From: Lachnospiraceae bacterium G11
GTDB lineage: Bacteria > Bacillota > Clostridia > Lachnospirales > Lachnospiraceae
NCBI GenBank assembly: GCA_900103495.1
Contig: FMWZ01000022.1
Coordinates: forward strand, 1 to 62,198
Direction of reading: 5' to 3'
Length of the DNA: 62,198 nt
Part shown: positions 42,316 through 55,015 of the stretch, in pieces
How the letters are laid out: each line of letters opens with the position of its first letter
How positions within the stretch are numbered: position 1 is the stretch's first letter
Program-made: the position numbers and the translations under genes
The notes under the pieces: generated by a model
Database searches by the model: none
What the model was told of the DNA's origin: nothing
What the model saw: the letters and a program-made list of their open reading frames with translations, nothing else

Positions 42316-43047
42316 ATGGGATATGGAATTGTGCTGTCTGCGGACAATGTGGATTTCATGGTGCACGGCATCTTTCAGTACAGCTTCTTCGGCCATCAGG
42401 TTTGGATAACCACAACCCAGGTGTGTCTGTTGATAGTTGTTCTTGGACTGACAATCTTTGCTTTGGTTGTCAATCATAAGATGAAGAAAGCCACAGAAGT
42501 TCCCAAGGGACTTCAGAACGTGGTTGAAATGCTCATTGATTTTCTAGACGGCATGATTAAAGGCACGATGGGCAAACATGCCAAGGTCTTCAGGAATTAC
42601 ATCGGAACCATAGCTATTTTCATTCTGGTGAGCAATATTTCCGGACTGATTGGACTAAGACCGCCCACTGCTGATTACGGAGTTACTTTCCCTATGGGTG
42701 TGACGACGTTTCTAATCGTCCATTTCCTGGAGTTCAAACATCACAAGCCGTTGGAGCTGTGGGCAGCCAAGTGTTCTCCACTGCCACCCTGGTTACCTGT
42801 GTGGTTACCGGTAACACTCATCGGTGATTTTGCCGTACCGATTTCGTTGTCGCTTCGTTTGTTTGCCAACGTACTCTCGGGAACGGTTATGATGTCGCTA
42901 ATCTACGGATTGCTTAGATACTTGGCAGTTGGATGGCCGGCGGCATTGCATGTTTACTTCGACATTTTTTCCGGCGCCATTCAGACATACGTATTCTGTA
43001 TGCTGACGATGACTTACATCACTGACGCTTACGGAGATGAAACCTAA
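42316..43047 (+). CDS. atpB: ATP synthase subunit a
   Basis: The 243-residue membrane stator subunit forms the ion half-channels next to the c-ring. It has five to six helices, with the conserved Arg in PISLSLRLFANVLSGTVMM near residue 180 and the end segment GAIQTYVFCMLTMTYI. TAAGGAGGTGAGACT precedes the ATG. Order in the operon is a, c, b, delta, alpha, gamma, beta, epsilon, the standard arrangement. Confidence 0.95.
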   Translation: MGYGIVLSADNVDFMVHGIFQYSFFGHQVWITTTQVCLLIVVLGLTIFALVVNHKMKKATEVPKGLQNVVEMLIDFLDGMIKGTMGKHAKVFRNYIGTIAIFILVSNISGLIGLRPPTADYGVTFPMGVTTFLIVHFLEFKHHKPLELWAAKCSPLPPWLPVWLPVTLIGDFAVPISLSLRLFANVLSGTVMMSLIYGLLRYLAVGWPAALHVYFDIFSGAIQTYVFCMLTMTYITDAYGDET

Positions 43048-43063
43048 ACAAATCAATTCTTAG

Positions 43064-43330
<267 letters not shown>

Positions 43331-43366
43331 TAATGCCTTCAAAACTTTAAGAAAGGAGGCAGAAGG

Positions 43367-43936
43367 TTGAAGATGCTATTAACAACGAATCTCATGGTCC
43401 TGACATCTGAGGAAGGCCTTTCAAGACTTTTCGGTTTGGATTTTCAGCTCCTTGCAGATGCGGTACTGACATTAATCGCCATATTCTTCCTTTGCTTCAT
43501 CTTCTCTTTCTTCCTTTTCAAGCCTGTCAGAAAGATTCTTGAAGACAGATCCGAAAAGATTAAGAACGAACTGGACAGCGCAGCTTCCGACATGGAAGAG
43601 GCCAGAGCCTTAAAAGAAGAGTATGAAACCAAAATGAAGAATGTGGATAAGGAAGCCCAGGCTATCCTTGATGATGCCAGAAAGAGAGGTATGGATAACG
43701 AAAGCCGTATCATCTCCGAGGCGAAAGAGGAAGCCGGCAGAATTATCGAGCGTGCCAGAACCGAAGCTGAACTGGAGAAGAGAAAGATGGCCGATGACGT
43801 CAAGAGAGAAATCATCACCGTTGCATCCGCTATGGCGGGCAAGGTTGTTGCCGCTTCCATCAACACCAAAGTTCAGGACGATTTGATCGATTCCACATTG
43901 AAGGAAATAGGTGAGGGTACATGGCTGAGCGAATAG
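43367..43936 (+). CDS. atpF: ATP synthase subunit b
   Basis: The 189-residue peripheral-stalk subunit has one membrane helix (about 30-50) and a long charged coiled coil with FKPVRKILEDRSEKIKNELD. It ends with a segment that meets delta. The TTG at 43367, 7 bases after GGAGG, is the preferred start, and ATG 43373 is possible. Its end overlaps atpH by 16 bases, which suggests coupled translation. Confidence 0.94.
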   Translation: MKMLLTTNLMVLTSEEGLSRLFGLDFQLLADAVLTLIAIFFLCFIFSFFLFKPVRKILEDRSEKIKNELDSAASDMEEARALKEEYETKMKNVDKEAQAILDDARKRGMDNESRIISEAKEEAGRIIERARTEAELEKRKMADDVKREIITVASAMAGKVVAASINTKVQDDLIDSTLKEIGEGTWLSE

Positions 43937-44469
43937 CTAGAACTTACGGCGAGGCTCTATATTCCCTTGCCGTAGAGAAAAATAAAACCGACGAGTTCTT
44001 CTCAGAGGTTTCGGTTATTCTCACCGCTTTTAATTCAAGCCCCGATCTTTTTAAACTTTTGGCGCATCCTCAGATCACAAAAGAAGAAAAGGTTAAGGTT
44101 ATCGAGAATATCCTCAAGGGACGCGTAAGCGATGAGATAACAGGTTTTCTTACGATTATCGTTACCAAAGAGCGTAATAAAGATATTCCTGAGATACTGG
44201 AATACTTTATCGACAGGGTAAAAGAGGACAAGGGTATCGGAAAGGCTTATATAACAACAGCCATTCCCCTTGACGAGATCAGAAAGGCACAGATTAAAGA
44301 GAAGCTTATAGCTACCACTTCTTATAAGGAGATGGAGATGGAATTTGATGTTGATGAGTCACTCATCGCAGGAATGACCATCCGAATCGGCGACAGAGTT
44401 GTGGACAGCTCGGTTTCATCCAAGCTTTCAGATCTTACCAGACAATTATACAAGATTCAGTTGGGGTAA
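43921..44469 (+). CDS. atpH: ATP synthase subunit delta
   Basis: The 182-residue subunit links the stalk to the top of F1. It has the six-helix N-terminal domain (RIARTYGEALYSLAVEK, LAHPQITKEEKVKVIE) and the C-terminal part with ITTAIPLDE and DESLIAGMTIRIGDRVVDSS, a well-conserved end motif. It overlaps atpF by 16 bases and precedes atpA by 35. Confidence 0.95.
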   Translation: MAERIARTYGEALYSLAVEKNKTDEFFSEVSVILTAFNSSPDLFKLLAHPQITKEEKVKVIENILKGRVSDEITGFLTIIVTKERNKDIPEILEYFIDRVKEDKGIGKAYITTAIPLDEIRKAQIKEKLIATTSYKEMEMEFDVDESLIAGMTIRIGDRVVDSSVSSKLSDLTRQLYKIQLG

Positions 44470-44486
44470 AACCCATATACTATTAA

Positions 44487-46010
<1,524 letters not shown>

Positions 46011-46038
46011 GATTTGCTAAAGCTTGGAGGAAGACACT

Positions 46039-46902
46039 ATGGCGTCAATGAGAGACATTAAAAGACGTAGAACAAGTATCACCAGCACCCAGCAGATCAC
46101 CAAAGCCATGAAACTCGTTTCAACCGTTAAGCTGCAGAAGGCGAAAGGTACTGCCGAGAAGACTCATGCATATTTTGAAACAATGTATGAGACTGTTAAG
46201 AGTATCTTAGCCAAGGCGGGTGAAATTAATCACAAGTATTTGAGAGCGGGTTCGTCAGACAAAATTGCTCTGATTCTCATCACCTCCAACAGAGGTTTGG
46301 CAGGCGGCTATAATTCAAACATGGTTAAGCTCATCTTAGGAAGCGACCTTCCCAAGGAGAGACTTAAAATATATGCTATCGGTAAGAGAGGCGCCGAGGC
46401 CCTCCGTAAGAAGGGATACGAGGTAGTTGATGTTAATACCGACATTATAGAAGCTCCCACCTATGTTGATGCCATGAAAATGGCTAACAACCTTCTTGGA
46501 TTGTTTGAGAAGGATGAAATCGGCGAGATTTACCTGGCGTACACCCACTTTAAGAATACCGTAAGCCACGAGCCTACCCTTATGAAGCTGTTACCGGTTG
46601 AGATTGAAGCGGATGAGTCAGAGGTTGCTGAAGCAGATGATAAGGCTATCATGTGCTTTGAGCCCGAAGATGAGGAAGCTTTGGATTTACTGGTTCCCAA
46701 GTACGTTACAAGCCTTATTTACGGCGGACTTGTTGAGGCTGTTGCCAGTGAGAACGGTGCCAGAATGCAGGCTATGGATTCTGCCACCAACAATGCTGAG
46801 GAAATGATTGATCACTTGACACTCATGTATAACAGAGCTCGTCAGGGCTCCATTACACAGGAGTTAACTGAGATTATAGCGGGAGCAGAGGCAATTTCCT
46901 AG
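46039..46902 (+). CDS. atpG: ATP synthase subunit gamma
   Basis: The 287-residue central shaft begins MASMRDIKRRRTSITSTQQI and has the TSNRGLAGGYNSNM motif near residue 77 and the C-terminal helix MDSATNNAEEMIDHLTLMYN with RQGSITQELTEII. The start at 46039 follows TTGGAGGAAGACACT. It is followed by a 146-base gap with two hairpins before atpD, the only sizeable gap in the operon. Confidence 0.96.
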   Translation: MASMRDIKRRRTSITSTQQITKAMKLVSTVKLQKAKGTAEKTHAYFETMYETVKSILAKAGEINHKYLRAGSSDKIALILITSNRGLAGGYNSNMVKLILGSDLPKERLKIYAIGKRGAEALRKKGYEVVDVNTDIIEAPTYVDAMKMANNLLGLFEKDEIGEIYLAYTHFKNTVSHEPTLMKLLPVEIEADESEVAEADDKAIMCFEPEDEEALDLLVPKYVTSLIYGGLVEAVASENGARMQAMDSATNNAEEMIDHLTLMYNRARQGSITQELTEIIAGAEAIS

Positions 46903-46927
46903 CGAAGGCTAATCTCAGTAGATACAT

Positions 46928-46998
46928 CGCAGAGATGCATATGGAAGATATCTGCTTCGCAGATTGCATCTCGCGAACAAATATGCTAGAGCATATTT
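46928..46998 (+). repeat. Two hairpins between atpG and atpD
   Basis: CGC-GAGATGCA (46928-46939) pairs with TGCATCTC-GCG (46965-46975), enclosing ATCTGC/GCAGAT (46950-46964). A second hairpin has AAATATGCT (46979-46987) and AGCATATTT (46990-46998). Neither has a T-run. They could set the stability or relative translation of the beta and epsilon part of the transcript. Confidence 0.7.
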
Positions 46999-47039
46999 GA
47001 TGAGAATAATAACTTTAGTAGCCAGCAATGGCAGATTGA

Positions 47040-48440
<1,401 letters not shown>

Positions 48441-48452
48441 GAAGGATAACCT

Positions 48453-48860
48453 ATGGCTGAAGACAATAAATTTACGCTACGGATTGTAACTCCGGACCGG
48501 GTCTTCTACGAGGATGATGCGGTGAATATGCTGGAATTTAATACCACTGAGGGTGAGATTGGTATTTATAAGCGCCACATTCCCACCACGGTGATTGTGA
48601 AACCGGGACTTTTATACATCCACAAGGATGATGAAGAAAAGGTGGCGGCTCTTCACTCCGGATTTGCCGAAATCCTTCAGGATAAGGTAACCATCCTGGC
48701 CGAGATTATCGAGTGGCCGGATGAGATTGACATGGAGAGAGCTGAGGCTGCTAAGCAGAGGGCTGAGGACCGTTTAAACGGCTCCAATCCCGACATAGAT
48801 GAAGCAAGAGCAAGAGCAGCTCTGGCAAGAGCGCTGACAAGAATTTCAGCAAGACAGTAA
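48453..48860 (+). CDS. atpC: ATP synthase subunit epsilon
   Basis: The 135-residue rotor subunit has the beta-sandwich domain (LRIVTPDRVFYEDDA, GEIGIYKRHIPT) and the C-terminal helical pair with EAAKQRAEDRL and ARAALARALTRIS. It can inhibit ATP hydrolysis by extending the helices into F1. It is the last gene of the operon and is followed by a terminator. Confidence 0.95.
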   Translation: MAEDNKFTLRIVTPDRVFYEDDAVNMLEFNTTEGEIGIYKRHIPTTVIVKPGLLYIHKDDEEKVAALHSGFAEILQDKVTILAEIIEWPDEIDMERAEAAKQRAEDRLNGSNPDIDEARARAALARALTRISARQ

Positions 48861-48865
48861 TGAAA

Positions 48866-48907
48866 GCCCTGTATCTCAATTACAAACAGTTGGGATACAG
48901 GGATTTT
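48866..48907 (+). terminator. Terminator of the ATP synthase operon
   Basis: CCCTGTATC and GATACAGGG form the base of the stem, CAA and TTG continue it, and five T follow. Confidence 0.85.
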
Positions 48908-48926
48908 TATAAGGGGGAATTACAAA

Positions 48927-49868
48927 ATGAATTCAGAAGTAATTAACAAACTAAAGGAAAATATCGGAAAAGTAATAGTCGGAAAGGAAGAAACCGTAAA
49001 GCTCATTCTTGTGGCCCTTTTTGCAGACGGACACGTACTTATGGAGGATGTGCCCGGAACAGGTAAGACACGATTGGCAAAAGCGTTGGCTTCCTCCATT
49101 AACGCCGACTTTTCAAGAATCCAGTTTACGCCGGACCTTCTTCCCTCAGATATGACCGGAATCAACGTCTACAACAGAGCTGAGGAAAAGTTTGAGTTAA
49201 AGAAGGGTCCCGTATTTGCAAATATTCTTTTGGCAGATGAAATCAACCGCGCCACTCCAAGGACCCAGGCAGGACTTTTAGAGTGCATGGAGGAGAGGCA
49301 GGTTACCATAGATGGGGAGACCTTAAAGCTTCCCGAATTATTCTTTTGCATAGCGACACAAAATCCCGTTGAAACCAGCGGTACCTTCCCTCTTCCCGAG
49401 GCCCAGCTGGACAGATTCATTATGCGTTTGTCCATGGGGCTTCCCACAAAGGAAGAGGAAGTTCGAATCCTTGATACCTACATGAATGATGACCCTCTTA
49501 AGGACCTTAAGGCGGTGGCAGAAATCAGCGATATTACAGCCATTAAGAAGGAAATTGAGGGCGTCTTTGTCCACGATGTTATTAAGGACTATATTGTAAA
49601 AACCACAGAATCTACGCGAAACAGTGCCAAGGCAGTTTTGGGAGTCAGTCCCAGAGGAACACTGGCCTTTATGAAGGCAGCAAAGGCTCTGGCTTATATG
49701 GAGGGAAGAAGCTTTGTAACCCCTGATGACATCAAAACCTTGGCGGTTCCGGTTCTTTCCCACAGAGTAATTATCAATTTCGGGTACACCAAAAAAAGCG
49801 AGGCAGAGGCATTTATTGAAAATATCCTGGCTGAGATTCCCGTACCCACCGAGGATGTAAGTAAATGA
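48927..49868 (+). CDS. MoxR-family AAA+ ATPase
   Basis: The 313-residue ATPase has Walker A DVPGTGKTRLAKAL near residue 40, Walker B ILLADEINRATPRTQAGLLE near residue 97 and the sensor ATQNPVETSGTFPLPEAQLD. MoxR proteins act as chaperone-like partners of DUF58 and von Willebrand-type proteins, as with the next gene. It overlaps DUF58 by four bases (ATGA), so the two are made together. AAGGGGGAATTACAAA precedes the ATG. Confidence 0.94.
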   Translation: MNSEVINKLKENIGKVIVGKEETVKLILVALFADGHVLMEDVPGTGKTRLAKALASSINADFSRIQFTPDLLPSDMTGINVYNRAEEKFELKKGPVFANILLADEINRATPRTQAGLLECMEERQVTIDGETLKLPELFFCIATQNPVETSGTFPLPEAQLDRFIMRLSMGLPTKEEEVRILDTYMNDDPLKDLKAVAEISDITAIKKEIEGVFVHDVIKDYIVKTTESTRNSAKAVLGVSPRGTLAFMKAAKALAYMEGRSFVTPDDIKTLAVPVLSHRVIINFGYTKKSEAEAFIENILAEIPVPTEDVSK

Positions 49869-50989
49869 CGGTAATTCTTGTTGCACTGACGGCTGTGGCC
49901 CTGTTTTTTCTGCAACAAGTCGTCTATAAGAGATTATGGAGCAAGTCTCTTAAGGTAAATATAAATTTCAAAGACAAGACCCTTAACGAGGGCGACGAGG
50001 GCTGGCTCATTCAGACTGTAGAGAATGCCAAGCGACTTCCTCTGCCCATGTGTAAGGTCAAATTTGAGTGCAACAGAGCCCTTTTGTTTTTTGACAGCGG
50101 AGAGACTTCAGTTTCTGATAAGTATTACAGAGATGAGGCCTTCACCGTATCGTCCTATAAAAGAGTAGTGAGGGAGCTTAAGTTTACTGCGAAGGAGAGG
50201 GGATTCTATTCAATCGATGGCTTTGACGTGGTGGGCACCGATATTTTTATGTCGGCACAGTTTGTTGAGCACAAGGACTGCCACACAGAAATTTATGTGT
50301 ATCCCGTTGCTCTGGAGAGAGATTTAAGTGAGGCAGCCATAAGGCAGTTAACCGGCGAGATGTTAAGCCGCAGGCGCTTTATCGAAGATCCCTTTGAGTA
50401 TGTGGGAGTCAGAGAGTATCAGCCCTTTGATGAATTAAAGAATATAAACTGGAAGGCCACTGCCAAAACCGGTGATTTAAAGGTTAACACCCACGGTTAT
50501 ACAGCAAGACAGGGTGTCAGGATTTTCCTTAACCTTAAGGATGACGGTGTTTTGAAGCACAAGGAAAATGTGGAAAACAGCATCCGATTTGCTGTGAGGA
50601 TGTGCATGGAATTCATCGGTTCCGGAGACAGGGTGGCGCTTTTTGCCAATATTCCTGATGTGATTAAAGGAAAGCCTCTTATTATTCCTGCGGGAACAGG
50701 CGAGTCCCATATGGAAGCAATTCTTCGTGGCCTTGCAAGGCTTGATACCGATAAGAGACATTTTGACTTCGAATCAACCTTCAGAGATGAAGTCTTTGAA
50801 GAGAAGAATGATTTTATGACGGTTTTTGTCAGCACTCCTTCAGCCAATGATTTCGACGGCTTTGTAAGGGAGTATCATGAAACCGGCAAGGACTTAAGGC
50901 ACTTTATCCTCTGCGAAGAAGGGGACAAGTACGAAGCAAATGTAGAAAATGCTGTTTTTACCACAGTGATATGTATGGAGAAAAAGTAG
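49865..50989 (+). CDS. DUF58 domain protein
   Basis: The 374-residue protein has one N-terminal membrane helix and the DUF58 core, RRRFIEDPFEYVGVREYQP and INWKATAKTGDLKVN near residue 170-210. DUF58 proteins pair with MoxR ATPases and often with a transglutaminase-like membrane protein, and are thought to act in envelope or metal maintenance. The gene overlaps moxR by four bases and touches the next gene. Confidence 0.93.
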   Translation: MTVILVALTAVALFFLQQVVYKRLWSKSLKVNINFKDKTLNEGDEGWLIQTVENAKRLPLPMCKVKFECNRALLFFDSGETSVSDKYYRDEAFTVSSYKRVVRELKFTAKERGFYSIDGFDVVGTDIFMSAQFVEHKDCHTEIYVYPVALERDLSEAAIRQLTGEMLSRRRFIEDPFEYVGVREYQPFDELKNINWKATAKTGDLKVNTHGYTARQGVRIFLNLKDDGVLKHKENVENSIRFAVRMCMEFIGSGDRVALFANIPDVIKGKPLIIPAGTGESHMEAILRGLARLDTDKRHFDFESTFRDEVFEEKNDFMTVFVSTPSANDFDGFVREYHETGKDLRHFILCEEGDKYEANVENAVFTTVICMEKK

Positions 50990-52249
50990 ATGAGTTTCCT
51001 GACGATTCTAATGAATTTTCTTTTTGCAGGTATATTCATATCGGCCGCATACGCTTTATTTCCCGAGGTGGAGGTAAAGCCTTTGGCCTTAATTCTCATG
51101 GCAATTTTTCCTTATGGCTTGTACTTTGTAAGGCTTAAGGTCAGAAAACCCCTTGCCTTTGTTGCAGCCCACTTGGCGCTGCCTGCTCTTTGGGTTATGG
51201 GCCTTAAAGTTATCGGAATTAACTGGCAGGAGTGGGTGTGCTTCGCATTGATTCTTGTTATTTATGTGGCAGTGTCCTTAGGGGTCAGAAAGAAAAATGA
51301 TGATGCGTCGGAATCTCCAATACCCCCTGTTGGGGCAGGCATTGCGGCTCTTGGACTTACACTGCTTTGCGCACATTACGGAGATGGTGCGAGAAGTCTC
51401 TTTATAATGTATTGCTTTGTTGGCTTTCTTTCACTGTATTTTATTGTCTATTACCTTGACAGGTATACAATGTTTGTGAAGCTTAACAGGATAGGTGAGA
51501 CTAAGCTACAGGAGAGAAAGATTTATGGCGTCGGCGTAAAGATGGCCACGGGATATACCATATTTGCGGCGTTAGTTCTTATGGTCAGCACGGGCACCAC
51601 CTTTATGAATGATGTGATGGCCTATATCGGGAATGCCATAAAGAGATTTTTGATTTTTATCATCTCACTCCTCCCCAAGGAAGAGGTTTACGAGACTGCT
51701 GAGGAAGTGACCGAAGAGGTGGCTGCGGAACAGCCCATGATGCCTCAGATGCCGACGGATGATAACAGCCTTCTTGCAATCTTTTGGAGAGCCCTGGAAA
51801 CCGTTGTTACCATAGCCATGTTTGTGGCATTCCTGGCGGCACTTTGGATAGTGGCAAAGATGATTGTAAAGGCCATAAGAAAGATGCTTTCAAGAGAAAT
51901 CACAAGGCCTTTGGAATATAATGATATAAACGTAAGAGAGCATACGGAGAGCCTTAAGCAGACAAGGAAGAGCAGAAAGGACAGACCCAAACTTTTTGAC
52001 TTATCCAATAATGCAAGAATAAGGCGCACATATGCAAAACTGATTGCGAAAAGAAGGATTATAATAGAGAAAAAAACGGGAAGTGCTCTGGAATATCTGT
52101 CCGCAAGGCAATGCCTTGATGCAATTTTTGATTCCGAGATTTCCGATAAATTTGCAACAATATATGAGGCTGCAAGATACGGACTTAAATCCTGCAGCGC
52201 GGAGGATGTGGCAGCCGTTAACGGCTTTGCCGCTTCCATGAGGAAATAA
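50990..52249 (+). CDS. Multi-pass membrane protein of the MoxR-DUF58 operon
   Basis: The 419-residue protein has six membrane segments in the first half, an acidic linker rich in Glu and Pro (about 220-260), another membrane segment (about 270-290) and a cytoplasmic tail with LEYLSARQCLDAIF and EAARYGLKSCSAEDV that resembles the DUF4129 end. In other genomes this position is taken by a transglutaminase-DUF4129 protein; here the transglutaminase part is absent. It starts directly after the DUF58 stop and overlaps the next gene by one base. Confidence 0.78.
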   Translation: MSFLTILMNFLFAGIFISAAYALFPEVEVKPLALILMAIFPYGLYFVRLKVRKPLAFVAAHLALPALWVMGLKVIGINWQEWVCFALILVIYVAVSLGVRKKNDDASESPIPPVGAGIAALGLTLLCAHYGDGARSLFIMYCFVGFLSLYFIVYYLDRYTMFVKLNRIGETKLQERKIYGVGVKMATGYTIFAALVLMVSTGTTFMNDVMAYIGNAIKRFLIFIISLLPKEEVYETAEEVTEEVAAEQPMMPQMPTDDNSLLAIFWRALETVVTIAMFVAFLAALWIVAKMIVKAIRKMLSREITRPLEYNDINVREHTESLKQTRKSRKDRPKLFDLSNNARIRRTYAKLIAKRRIIIEKKTGSALEYLSARQCLDAIFDSEISDKFATIYEAARYGLKSCSAEDVAAVNGFAASMRK

Positions 52250-54783
52250 TGAAACAGATTCTTATAAAAACCGGGGTTTTTATCCTGACATTTATAATAG
52301 CGATTATTGTGCTCGGAAAGTACATGAACCGAGGCAGCAATGACCTGACATCCGAGATGAGACAGGCCACCTATCCCCTTTTGTACATGGTTAACGAAGG
52401 GGAGAGGTATAACTGCCTTCACGGATATGCCGGGGTCATGAACAATGCCTACGAGAGAAGCACCATGACCATTCTGGGGGCAGAGAGAGCCGGAAGCGTA
52501 GAGATAGACGATTTTGGCAGCGATATAAGAGACATCACCTACGAAGTCAGGGATGTGGCCGGGGAGCGCCTTATTGAGAGCACACAGGTAACGGACTTTA
52601 ACACCACCGATACCGGCGTTATGTTTGATTACGTCGTAAAAGACCTTATTAAGGAAGATACGGAGTACAGCCTGATTTTCCTTGTGGATATTGGTAATGC
52701 GGTTGTGCGTTACTACACCAGAATCATATGGACCGACGACTGTCATCTTAAGGAGTGCGTGGATTTCGCCAAGGATTTCAGCGCCAAGACCTTTGACAGA
52801 GAGGAAGCCCAGTCCATCAGAAAATACCTGGAGTCGGGCCCCACAGGAGATAATTCGACTTTTGCCAAGGTTAATATCAAATCCAAATTCTTCCAGGTTA
52901 CCTGGGGAGATACGGGGGTCGTAAGACTTACCGAGCCTGTGCCCACAGTAACCCAGATTTCCAGTAACGTGACTAACGTAACTTTGGGATACTATGTTGC
53001 AAGCGGCGAGGGTGAAGCCCGGGTCATCTATTACACGGAGGAGTACTATCGAATCCGCTATACGGAAAATCGAATGTATCTCCTGGATTTCGAAAGAAAC
53101 GTTGAGCAGATTCTTAATCCCGACAACATTCGAATCGACAACAACAGGCTGGACCTTGGAGTAATCGGTTCCGATTTCAAAATCACCGAAAGTGAAACCG
53201 GAAACATTGTGGTGTTTAAAAACTACGGAAGACTCTTTGAGTACAGCGTTTCAGATAACAAGCTTTCGATTCTCTACAGCTTTATGGAGGGAAACGAGCT
53301 TGACGACAGAAATGCCTACAAGAAGCATGACATGAAGATGATAAGTGTGGACGAGACAGGCAACGCCAGATTTATTGTCTACGGATATATGAACAGGGGA
53401 AACCACGAGGGTGAAGTGGGCATCGAGATTCTTGACTATGACGCTTCATTGAATACCATCGAGGAGGAGGCTTTCATCCCCTATGACAAATCCCCTGACA
53501 TTCTCCTTAATGAGATGGAGGATTTGCATTACATCAACAAGGAAGATACTCTCTTTATCATCCTTGGCAGAACCACTTACGCCATCGATATCAAGAGCAA
53601 AAACTTTGACATCATGATGGAGCAGACCGGTGATGACGCCTTGTTTGTATCCGAAAGCGGCAAGATGATTGTCTGGGAAACTTCAGATAATGCATACAAC
53701 TGCGATGAACTGCTTCTCATGGATTTGGAGACCCACTCCACAGCCGCCATAGATTCCGAAGAGGGTGACTATGTATATCCCTTGGGCTTTATCGGGGAAG
53801 ACTTAATCTATGGTATGGCCCACAGCTCAGATATTATAAAGGATGCCTCCGGAAACATTGTGTTCCCCATGTATGCCATATACATAAGAAACACAGCCGG
53901 TGCCATTCTTAAGACCTATAACCCCGCTGATATTTATGTGGTTTCGGGCGACATCGAAGGCAACCAGATAGTTCTTCACAGGGTTAAGAAAAAAGGAGAT
54001 ACGGGCTATGAATCCGTATCTGACGATCAGATTGTAAATAAGAGTGAAGCAGGTGGCGGAATCAACAATGTCATCAGCTACACCTCCGAGACCTTTAAGA
54101 CCTGCTACGGAATTCTTTTCAAGAACACCATTAGCAAGAAGGCAATTCAGGTAAGAAGCCCCAAGGAGATAATCTTCGAGGGCAGCAGAAACATAAACAT
54201 GAAGATGGTTGAGAGGGATGAAACCCTCTACTACGCATACTCCATGAAGGGCTTAAGAGGAATCTATTCATCCGCAGCCCATGCAATCAATGCGGCCTAT
54301 GCAGCTTCGGGCGTTGTGGTTAACGACCGGGGTGACTACGTTTTCGTCAAAGGAAACAGATCATCCAGAAACCAGATTATGGCCATAACAGCAACTCCTA
54401 TAGAGGGGGATGGCAACAGTGTTTCGGTTTGCCTTGATACCATTCTTGCAAGAGAGGGTATAGTGCGAAATACCGCCACAGAGCTTTCCCTTGGCAAGAC
54501 TCCTTACAGCATCGTCAAGGATACCCTTCTTGACATGGATGTCTTAGACCTTACCGGCTGTCCTTTGGATGCGGTTCTTTACTACGTAAACAAGGATATT
54601 CCCGTAATGGCAATGCTTGACAGCGGAGAGGCTGTCCTTATCACAGGCTTTAACGAAATTGCTGTTGTAATCATGGATCCCGTTTCCGGCACTCTCTCAA
54701 AGAAGGACATGAGCGAGGCAAGCAACTGGTTCGCCGCCAACGGCAACAACTTCATCACCTACAACAAGCCTACGGAGAACTAA
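52249..54783 (+). CDS. Large anchored protein with a degenerate C39-like domain
   Basis: The 844-residue protein has a membrane anchor (about 7-24) and a long extracytoplasmic part made of beta-strand repeats, as in a propeller (about 260-600). The last 170 residues resemble a C39-type papain-like domain, PVMAMLDSGEAVLITGF and VVIMDP, but with Glu at the position of the usual catalytic His and no clear catalytic Cys. It may thus bind peptide instead of cutting it. The ATG overlaps the previous stop. This is inference; no named family is certain. Confidence 0.7.
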   Translation: MKQILIKTGVFILTFIIAIIVLGKYMNRGSNDLTSEMRQATYPLLYMVNEGERYNCLHGYAGVMNNAYERSTMTILGAERAGSVEIDDFGSDIRDITYEVRDVAGERLIESTQVTDFNTTDTGVMFDYVVKDLIKEDTEYSLIFLVDIGNAVVRYYTRIIWTDDCHLKECVDFAKDFSAKTFDREEAQSIRKYLESGPTGDNSTFAKVNIKSKFFQVTWGDTGVVRLTEPVPTVTQISSNVTNVTLGYYVASGEGEARVIYYTEEYYRIRYTENRMYLLDFERNVEQILNPDNIRIDNNRLDLGVIGSDFKITESETGNIVVFKNYGRLFEYSVSDNKLSILYSFMEGNELDDRNAYKKHDMKMISVDETGNARFIVYGYMNRGNHEGEVGIEILDYDASLNTIEEEAFIPYDKSPDILLNEMEDLHYINKEDTLFIILGRTTYAIDIKSKNFDIMMEQTGDDALFVSESGKMIVWETSDNAYNCDELLLMDLETHSTAAIDSEEGDYVYPLGFIGEDLIYGMAHSSDIIKDASGNIVFPMYAIYIRNTAGAILKTYNPADIYVVSGDIEGNQIVLHRVKKKGDTGYESVSDDQIVNKSEAGGGINNVISYTSETFKTCYGILFKNTISKKAIQVRSPKEIIFEGSRNINMKMVERDETLYYAYSMKGLRGIYSSAAHAINAAYAASGVVVNDRGDYVFVKGNRSSRNQIMAITATPIEGDGNSVSVCLDTILAREGIVRNTATELSLGKTPYSIVKDTLLDMDVLDLTGCPLDAVLYYVNKDIPVMAMLDSGEAVLITGFNEIAVVIMDPVSGTLSKKDMSEASNWFAANGNNFITYNKPTEN

Positions 54784-54786
54784 TAT

Positions 54787-54913
54787 ATTCATTCCCAGCG
54801 CTTATGATTATATCTGCCGGGAAAGGGCCATCAACCCTGCGAAGCACCGCTTCGCGGCTACGGGGTTGACAACCCTTTCCCGGCAGATTCTTTATAGCCA
54901 AGCGGGAATGAAT
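54787..54913 (+). repeat. Long nested hairpin A
   Basis: ATTCATTCCC (54787-54796) pairs with GGGAATGAAT (54904-54913), ATCTGCCGGGAAAGGG (54812-54827) pairs with CCCTTTCCCGGCAGAT (54873-54888), and the core TCAACCC/GGGTTGA and GCGAAGC/GCTTCGC (54831-54869) lies inside. The 40-base core recurs in reverse orientation in hairpin B (55386-55508). No gene is seen in 54784-55544. Confidence 0.85.
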
Positions 54914-55015
54914 CAGTGGCTGCCGAAAGGGCAGCCAAAATGCAGGGTTTCGTCACCTCTTCTGGCTAGGATGGCCGGTATTTTCGCCTTTCGGAGGACG
55001 AATTTGCCGCTCAGA

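Noticed and set aside
51745-52746. Open frame of 333 codons on the minus strand
   Set aside because: It lies antisense to two genes of the MoxR-DUF58 operon, which form a tightly overlapping series on the plus strand.
54787-54913. Integron attC site
   Set aside because: No GTTRRRY boxes at the ends and no integrase; the structure is a near-perfect hairpin, not the usual imperfect attC.
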